Part shown: positions 8,701 through 14,345 of the stretch, piece by piece | How positions within the stretch are numbered: the first letter of the stretch is position 1 | Layout of the letters: each line of letters starts with the position of its first letter | NCBI GenBank assembly: GCA_024811115.1 | Contig: JAKOGH010001100.1 | Location: forward strand, 1-14,345 | Length of the DNA: 14,345 bases | Direction of reading: 5' to 3' | Source: Terana coerulea | Lineage: Eukaryota > Basidiomycota > Agaricomycetes > Polyporales > Phanerochaetaceae | Made by a program: the position numbers and the translations under genes | Notes under the pieces: model-generated | What the model was told of the DNA's origin: nothing | The model's database searches: none | Seen by the model: only the letters and a program-made list of their open reading frames with translations

Positions 8701-8810
8701 AGAAAGAGTGGAAGGAGGTCAAGGCAGAGATGGTGGAATGCGAAGTGCCCATCCAGGTGTGGCCGGGCAACACGGCATTCAAAGCGAGTGAGGTCACTTT
8801 CGAGGTCTAG
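5703..8810 (+). CDS. RGP1: Rgp1-family subunit of the Ypt6/Rab6 exchange factor, six apparent frameshifts
   Basis: Rgp1 with Ric1 activates Ypt6/Rab6 at the Golgi for endosome-to-Golgi retrieval. Exons: 5703-6185, 6236-7218, 7273-7440, 7499-7887, 7956-8089, 8148-8810; introns are 50, 54, 58, 68 and 58 bp. The start MAESTVVDEAVRVTVTPSQ leads straight into an arrestin-like beta-sandwich (YFAGDVFTVTITITN). Later blocks are LILYSYAQLLGT, SRVMKVPIRIYN, ESIEILTRTPKQ, SFDVHKDGLKVAILT, YRLGETILGVVDFNDR and GGLEWKVRICFFVAVASPE. The C-terminal part has an acidic segment (EDLEAEDDDFEAEKEW). Six positions each lack one base: GGGGG 5961-5965, CCCCC 6523-6527, CCC 6662-6664, near 6790, TTT 7155-7157, and between about 7600 and 7655. 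Counting them gives exactly 942 codons, longer than yeast Rgp1 (about 660) because of Ser/Pro-rich linkers. There are no nonsense substitutions, so sequence error is likelier than decay. Confidence 0.88.
6186..6235 (+). other. RGP1 intron 1, acceptor uncertain
   Basis: Donor GTGAGT at 6186. An acceptor at 6235 (GACAG) gives a 50-bp intron; one at 6217 (TTGCAG) gives 32 bp and the same reading frame, adding six residues. I prefer 6235 because 32 bp is shorter than any other intron here, though TTGCAG is the better acceptor motif. Confidence 0.5.
7219..7272 (+). other. RGP1 intron 2
   Basis: Donor GTGAGT, branch site CTGAC at 7261-7265, acceptor ATAG. Splicing makes SRSYLYTIQLPRNLPP. The 54-bp length is a multiple of three, so the unspliced frame is also open and could mislead a gene finder into reading through it. 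Confidence 0.8.
8090..8147 (+). other. RGP1 intron 5
   Basis: Donor GTGCGA after codon AAG, branch site ACTAAA, acceptor TTTAG; phase 0, 58 bp. It joins KVLK to LSAYLESHETLPPS. Introns 3 (7441-7498, donor GTAGGT) and 4 (7888-7955, donor GTACGT, acceptor ACAG) are equally well placed and keep the reading frame. Confidence 0.8.
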
Positions 8811-9065
8811 GCGGTGCGTCAAGCTCGGGAACACCGGTTAATGAATGCTGGCTGATGACGCCCGACCACAGTATTTAGCAGGTGATGGGCGATGGGGTCA
8901 CGCGGGGTAGTCATAGAGTAGATACGTTGGGTCCCAGAGGCTATTATCCTCTTATTTCGCTTGGTTTTAGACCACGTTTGCGCTACAAACTACCGGTGTG
9001 AGTGTCGAGAGAGCAAGGCGAGGGATGTATGATCGGCGCGGAGGCCGCTGTTTGAAGTTGAGACC
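8811..9065. promoter_or_regulatory. RGP1 3' end and PSP1 promoter region
   Basis: 255 bp between two genes on the same strand must hold the RGP1 3' UTR and the PSP1 promoter. No AATAAA and no clear TATA box are visible. The sequence just before the PSP1 start, GAGACC, gives a purine (A) at -3. Confidence 0.4.
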
Positions 9066-11790
9066 ATGTCGGCGCTAGTTTGGCGGGGCTCTCATACCCG
9101 TTCTGTTGAGCAAGTGCCGGAGCCAGAGTCCGTCACCTGCCCAGGCATCATGCTCAGAGTCTCATTCAATTCAGAGCACTAGCCCCTTCTTCTCGACCAC
9201 CATCTTCGCCCAGGAGGATCTTAATATTTCGCACACTCCTCTCCCTCCTTTCATCGCTTTCCCCGCCTTATTTCATTCCGCTTTGCTCGCCCTGCACGGC
9301 CACGGCCTCCTAGACTGCGCTACTCCTCCATCCTAGAATCGCAATAACGGATTAGATTCACGAACAGATACGGTCAGAGACGTCTATTGTGTCCCAGAGC
9401 ATTCTGCTACCCCTGCTTCGCTGACTTGGAGTCTCCCAGATTCACGACCATAGAGGCCAGCAGCTCTCAATCGCCGTAGTCACAGCAGCTATACATCACT
9501 AGGACCGCGCCCCTCCAAACTGGCTACTGTTCAGAACTATAATCAACTGCGTGGCCTTGGCTCGCCCTCCTTCGACAGTATGCAGTCTACCCACGCGAAG
9601 CAGCAGTCCCAGGACGACGAGGATCGCACCAACCGATTCCTCTCGTCCGCGAACGGAAGCGACACCCCTCATTCCCTCAGTCAGCGCGAGAGAGCGGTGA
9701 GCCAACCGCCGCGCACGTCCACCCAGAGCTATTTCGCGTCACCGTCGTTGCAATCGATGCGGACGAACTCAGGGGTTCGGACTTTGGCCCCGGATTCCAT
9801 CCGGTCTCAACCCTAACTCCTCCCTCCAGCCAGGCCTGCCTTCCTCCGTTCCCACTCGCAGCTCGTCGTTCTCCATGTCACCCAACGCGCAAGGTCTGTT
9901 CTCGTCAGCACTGCGCGAGTCGCGCTTCGCGTCCACCTTCGAGGACGATGAGTCTGAAGCTTTCTCCGATATCCATGATCCGTACGAAGAGCGGTACATA
10001 AGCAATGCGCAGCCTGCGATTGGGTCGGGTCTGTCAGGTGGACGCGGCCGGTCTTATGCCGCCGACATGACTCGCAGTCGTTCCCAGTCGGTCGCAACTA
10101 CGACGAGACCAGGCCCCATTGGTAGTCCGTTCTCCAATGCTCTATGGAACGACGGCAATACGAATCCGCTCAACATTCCGGGCTCGCGCTACGGCGACTT
10201 GAAACCATCCGGTGGCACGAGCCGCTATGGATCTTTGGGCGCGCTCGGCCGGTCACCTTCCAACGGGTACTCCGCGGGTTCATTCCAGGATCAGTCAAAC
10301 ATGAGTCCCTTTGTACGGGATCTGGAGCAGATTATGAAAGATGATGCTCAGGGATATAGGGACCCATGGATGGCGTCGGGACAAGCGAGGGATGAGACTG
10401 GCGGAGGTGGAAGTGGGACCACCAGCCGAAGGCATAGTGTCAGTGTCGTCGCGCGCCCCGCCCCACGGTGGTTGGCTTTAACGCGCCTGGCTTTGATTCG
10501 GACGAGCCCTCGATGTCGCGTGCCGGTGCATATCAATCGTCTTTTCCAAGCTCTGGCGGCGGTGGCGGCCTGTTACTGACGGACGATGACCTCGCAAGCG
10601 ACCTCGGCATGCTGAACCTCGGTTACAACGAAGAGGCTGCGCGCCCCCGACTACGGGTCACTCAGCTGCCCCGGCGTCCCTCCCGAGCAACGCACCGTTG
10701 TCGCGCAGCCCGGGCTATGAGCGGCTCTCGCCTTATCAACCTTTGCAGCTCAACATACCCGGTGGCGCGGGCTCGTTCGCTTCTCGCCAGCAGGGCGTGG
10801 GATCCCCAAGCGACAGTGCCTTTTCAGCCGGCAGCCCCTCACGCCATCAGTTCGAAGGCGACATGCATTTCACCGGTGCACGCGAGAATATCGGCGCTCG
10901 ACCTGGCCTGACAGCAAGATTCGTTCCGGGTCAGGGTATCCAGCACATACCGGAGGCGAGCATGCTCCCTACGCCCGTTACGCCTGGGGGCTTGCGCTCA
11001 GGCTACCCTGGATCCGTGCAGCGGCGGCCGTCGGACGCTGCAAAGGGGCTCATTGACCTCGGCAAGGGCGTGCCCCTCCACGCTGTCCCGACATCGTGGC
11101 CATTATTCATCGTCGAATTTAAGGCTGGTCGGACCGATCTGTTCTATTGCACGGATCTTTCCTTGGACATTCGTGTTGGCGACCTTGTTATTGTGGAAGC
11201 TGATCGCGGGAAGGACTTGGGAAAGGTGGTCAATGACACCATCACGCTCGCGGAGGTTGAGGCGTTCCAGAAGCAACAGAAGATTCTCAGTGGGTACGCG
11301 GAGGCGCAGGGTCAGATGCCGACTAGCCCAACCGGAGGAGGCAAGGATATCAACCCTAAGATGATTTACGGAAAGGCGCAGCTGCATGACACTCAGTGAG
11401 CATCCTCCGCGTTAAACCTGCGACGTGTCTGATGCTTTATGCCCAGGGGTATAGCGGCCAAGATTAGTGACGAGGCAAAAGCTCTCGAACTTTGTCGTTC
11501 CAAAGTCAGGCAGCGCAAGCTCCTATGGAGGTTATCGATGCTGAATACCAATGGTATGCTCTGCTCAACATCGTCCGTACATACCTTCTAAGCGTAGGTT
11601 TAGGGACCGGCGCAAGTTGACATTCTACTTCGTCGCCGACAAGCGAATTGATTTTAGGGAACTCGTGCGAGAACTCTTCAGGTGCGTTTTGTCGGCGTTC
11701 CACCCTCACGTCATGTTTACCTTTCCGTTCAGATTGTACAAAACTCGAATTTGGATGGCGTCTCTTGGCGGGGCAGCACACGAGCAGTGA
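9066..11790 (+). CDS. PSP1: PSP1 C-terminal domain protein, several apparent frameshifts
   Basis: The end of the protein is unmistakable. FIVEFKAGRTDLFYC, VGDLVIVEADRGKDLGKVV, ALELCRSKVRQRKL, MEVIDAEYQW, DRRKLTFYFVADKRIDFREL and YKTRIWMASLGG are the PSP1 C-terminal domain, shared with yeast Psp1 (a high-copy suppressor of DNA polymerase alpha mutants) and bacterial YaaT/RicT. Three introns interrupt it: 11396-11446 (51 bp), 11554-11603 (50 bp) and 11682-11732 (51 bp), all with good splice signals. The first two thirds are Ser/Pro/Gly-rich, low-complexity sequence (e.g. SYTSLGPRPSKLATVQNY, QPPRTSTQSYFA), probably disordered. Frame changes occur near 9441, 9474, 9788, 10456-10463, 10644-10648 and 11522, with more before 9360, so the N-terminal 100 residues are uncertain. 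Start chosen at ATG 9066 (MSALVWRG). Confidence 0.82.
11396..11446 (+). other. PSP1 intron removing an early stop
   Basis: GTGAGC at 11396 with CTGAT branch site near 11429 and acceptor CCCAG at 11446. Without splicing the frame ends at TGA 11397-11399, in the middle of the PSP1 domain; with splicing it continues to AAKISDEAKALELC. Confidence 0.8.
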
Positions 11791-12226
11791 AGTACCTGTT
11801 CGTAATGCCCCACGTTATCCTGGATCTCGGAAGCGCGTGTGACGAAGGCCAATGTACTAATGAATCTCATCTTCGATGTGTAGATTTGAGGCTACCTTTT
11901 ATTTAATGGCTCGTGTTTGTACCGTAGCCTGTAGCTGGTTGCGGTTGTAGTACTCCTTGTCGGCGGACCTGATATCCTTGTCTCGACGACGTCCCAGAAC
12001 TATCATATCCATGTACAACAGTTGCGTTCACTTCCGTTCCTCTGCATGTAGGGCTCTTGGACAATGTTGGCGACAAAGTACAGTACTTGTATTAATACAT
12101 TGTTCGGTGAAATGAAGAAGGCCACACCACCCCATCAAATTAGCGATAAATGAGCAATATATATCTACATACACTAGCATTACAGGCAAGTCCTGGATCT
12201 GTACTAATACAACGCAGCTCTTCATA
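11791..12226. other. Convergent intergenic region
   Basis: 436 bp between the 3' ends of the PSP1 gene (plus) and the OPT transporter (minus). It should hold both 3' UTRs and polyadenylation sites. I see no canonical AATAAA on either strand, which is common in fungi, and no gene, repeat or structured RNA. Confidence 0.6.
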
Positions 12227-14345
12227 TCACCACAGCTTAGGACTTTCGCGAGTGTTTAGTAACGTGCTAAGATTAGCGGATTGGTAATGAGGGACTCACC
12301 CGAACTGGGCACCATCCGGGAGTGTTTTGAATGCGGCCATCTTCTTGTCCATGGTGTTCAGATACACAGTATTGCCCCACCACGCCTGTATCGTGGATTG
12401 CCCTATGGTACCATTCCTAGGATATTGAAGACTAGACGGTAGTGAGCGAGATTGCAAACGGCGTCCGTTCCGACGACTCACCAGAAGAATACGAACAACG
12501 TTCCAATGGCGGTCCCCGCATCCAGAGCTGCCGATAGGATATCTACGAAGGCTCAGTCAGCTTCGCACGATTCACTACAGAGCACCAGTATATACGCACA
12601 GTTGTACTTCGACCACCAACCAAAATATTGCCGTCGGACGATGTACTGTGATATGAATCCCACGAGAGCCCATGGGACGTAATTGAGCCCAGTAGCTGGC
12701 GGTATCCATCCGGTGCCATTCACGATGATGGGTATACTGAAGGTGGTCAGCAACCGACGCTCGTGTGACTGCATATACACACTTACTTGACGTATCGGAA
12801 GTAGCTATTGGGCCATTTCTTGAGAATGACATAGGGTATCACAGGTGCTATTGCCCCAAAGAGGAAGAAGAACCGCAGGAAGCTGTACACCTGGCCGGGG
12901 AAAAGAGAAGCTTGGGGCCGACGACACCCCAAATGACGCTGGCGGTATAGAATACGTCCGTACTTGCGCAGGTGAAATGGTCCTTCTGATCGTCGTGGCA
13001 CATGTCGGGTATATTTCCGAACATCCAGTTTTGTACGCCGAGCTGCACAAGACCCGCAAGTACTGTAGCGACGACTTGGCACCAGAACATCGTTCGTGGC
13101 CTGCCATACGATAAGTAAAGTTGCGAAAGCACTCTCAGCATGTGTGGACATACGGTATCTTCATGTAATGGCCCAGCTTCATGTCTGACGTGAACACCAG
13201 TGCTACACAAGAAAAGATGAGTTGGCGAGCTGCGAAGACAGCAGATGTGTTGTCTGACCTTGTGACATCGTCTAGTATTCCATGCATCGTCAGCCAGGCT
13301 GCCATACGATATGACAGAGAAATCGTACAATGTAGCCCCAGGTTTTGAACAACATCATTGCGAGAGGCTGCCCAGGCAAAACGTAGCCAATAACCAGCTC
13401 CGTAATGACGTTCAGGCCAATCTGCTGATTTGTGACCGCTTGTATGATCCCAATTGGCACCGTGTACACGAACGCGACTATGAGTGCGAGGACGAAGGCC
13501 CACACCGGCATCTGGGTCGGGTATATCTCGATAGCGATGACCCCAAACGCGAACATGGACATGAATATACAGACATACCACCAGTCCGGGACTTGGCGGT
13601 ATTGAGACATGAGCCGGGCGTGGATGTCGGGCTGTTCAGCAAGGGAGCGTCGGGCTTGTATCATGATCTGTTTACGGTAGTATAGGAAGACATGGACCAT
13701 AGTAGCTGCGAGGAGGGTCAGTCAATGACTGTCGGGAGTGTGCGCAGGTATACACTGACCTGTCACGCTGGCGAAGCTGAGCGCGTAGGAAATGGCGAAT
13801 CCTGTGGGGAGGAAAAGAGGGCTGTATGCCTTGTACTTCTCCATGTCGAACGTCCCGTTGGTAAGCACGCGTGTAGAATTATATGGCTGGCCCGTGTTAT
13901 CATAGGCAGTGCGGGAGAGTACGGGCAAGTACTGAGAGTCCCAGGCGTTGGTGTAGTAGAGCAAAGGCACGATTATCCAGAAGAAGAACACGAAGCCGAA
14001 GGCGACGTTTCCTTCCGCCCACCATGGCGTAGCAAGCGGAGAGCCGATGAAGGCGACTTGAGTCCAGTCAAAGGTTATCAGGGACATTCCCAGCCCGCTC
14101 TGGTATCCGAACATTTGATTGACAACCACTAAGGCACAAAATTATTGAGTTTGTTCGCAGCCTACTGGGTAAGGTGATACGCACCGTTTTCGGGTTTGAT
14201 CCAGCATACCCATGAGAAAAACGAGAGGGCGGTAAAGAGGAATCCAGGCACGAGATCTAAGAGGTACTGTTAGGGGTTGATAGCAAGGAACATCATCAAA
14301 AGGACCCTTACACCATATCGCAGCGGCGCTAAAGGCAAGCACGAA
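12227..14345 (-). CDS. OPT-family oligopeptide transporter, 5' end outside window
   Basis: A proton-coupled membrane importer of small peptides. Exons from the right edge: 14345-14312, 14256-14185, 14128-13760, 13705-13329, 13271-13259, 13202-13154, 13100-12787, 12736-12600, 12542-12482, 12431-12300, 12242-12227. The visible part is 524 residues, about two thirds of a typical member. It has about ten membrane segments (e.g. YLVPGFLFTALSFFSWVCW, VAFGFVFFFWIIVPLLYY, WWYVCIFMSMFAFGVIAIEI). Conserved motifs are NQMFGYQSGLGM, TSDMKLGHYMKIPPR (the OPT KIPPR signature), KYNYILSAALDAG and the C-terminal FGPKLW. The N-terminal NPG motif would lie beyond the edge. One base is missing in GGGG 12897-12900 (minus CCCC) between LLFSP and GQVYSF; with it, all exon phases close exactly to 525 codons. 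Introns are 50-57 bp. Confidence 0.92.
12243..12299 (-). other. Last OPT intron with AAG acceptor
   Basis: Donor GTGAGT (12299-12294), branch site ACTAAAC, acceptor AAAG at 12243; 57 bp. It joins DGAQFG to PKLW and a TGA, restoring the family's usual FGPxxW ending in a 16-nt last exon. Without splicing the frame would stop at the donor's own TGA (12298-12296). Confidence 0.7.
13259..13271 (-). other. 13-nt OPT microexon
   Basis: Reads ACG ATG TCA CAA G and supplies TMSQ plus the first base of the following Ala. It is flanked by a 57-bp intron (13328-13272, CTGAC branch site) and a 56-bp intron (13258-13203). Its inclusion gives GYITMSQALVFTSDMKLG, which matches the expected OPT sequence, and leaves the frame correct on both sides. 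Confidence 0.8.
14257..14311 (-). other. OPT intron nearest the right edge
   Basis: Donor GTAAGG, branch site CTAAC, acceptor CTTAG, 55 bp. It joins SAAAIW to YLVPGFLF. A nearer acceptor (AACAG, 45 bp) would break the frame, so the choice is clear. Confidence 0.8.

Noticed and set aside
5703..8810. Several separate small genes in place of one RGP1 gene.
   Set aside because: The pieces are collinear parts of one family, joined by exact phases once single lost bases are counted.
12296..12298. TGA as the end of the OPT gene.
   Set aside because: It is part of a GTGAGT donor, and the spliced product ends in the conserved FGPKLW.
13311..14132. Plus-strand open frames of 124 and 146 codons.
   Set aside because: They are antisense to well-supported OPT exons and cross its splice sites.

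Overview
The window looks like nuclear DNA of a filamentous basidiomycete, probably an Agaricomycete. The evidence is the many short introns (about 50-68 bp) with GTRNGY-type donors and CTGAC/CTAAC/ACTAAAC branch sites close to the acceptor, and the fungal protein families encoded. No species can be named from the sequence alone.

Left third (1-4300): a repeat-rich block with no intact gene. On the minus strand it holds a possible gene start cut by the left edge (92 to 1), a decayed open frame (930 to 303) and, upstream of that, an LTR-like or promoter-like stretch with a TATA box (about 2082 to 1490). Then come a cluster of GGTCTT/GACCAG repeats (2120-2300), a featureless stretch, and a 1.46 kb long inverted repeat (arms 2820-3484 and 3573-4275) that could form a long hairpin.

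Right two thirds (4365-14345): four tightly packed genes. (1) Minus strand 5571-4365: a mitochondrial Mtf2-like protein. A short first exon and a 49-bp intron supply a good targeting presequence. (2) Plus strand 5703-8810: RGP1, a subunit of the Ric1-Rgp1 exchange factor for the Rab GTPase Ypt6/Rab6. It is divergent from the Mtf2-like gene across only 131 bp. (3) Plus strand 9066-11790: a PSP1 C-terminal domain protein. (4) Minus strand 12227 to beyond the right edge: an OPT-family oligopeptide transporter with at least 11 exons, including a 13-nt microexon and a 16-nt last exon. It converges on the PSP1 gene. These are housekeeping or transport genes with unrelated roles (mitochondrial gene expression, Golgi trafficking, RNA/polymerase-linked function, peptide uptake); nothing suggests one pathway.

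The main oddity is that RGP1, PSP1 and OPT read well only if single bases are missing at about ten places, mostly in short G/C homopolymers, while splice sites and codon phases otherwise fit exactly. RGP1 totals exactly 942 codons and OPT exactly 525 once those bases are counted. This points to uncorrected sequence or assembly errors rather than three decaying genes, but only raw reads or transcripts can decide. I found no CRISPR array, rRNA, tRNA or clearly novel multi-gene system. The least-explained structure is the long inverted repeat.
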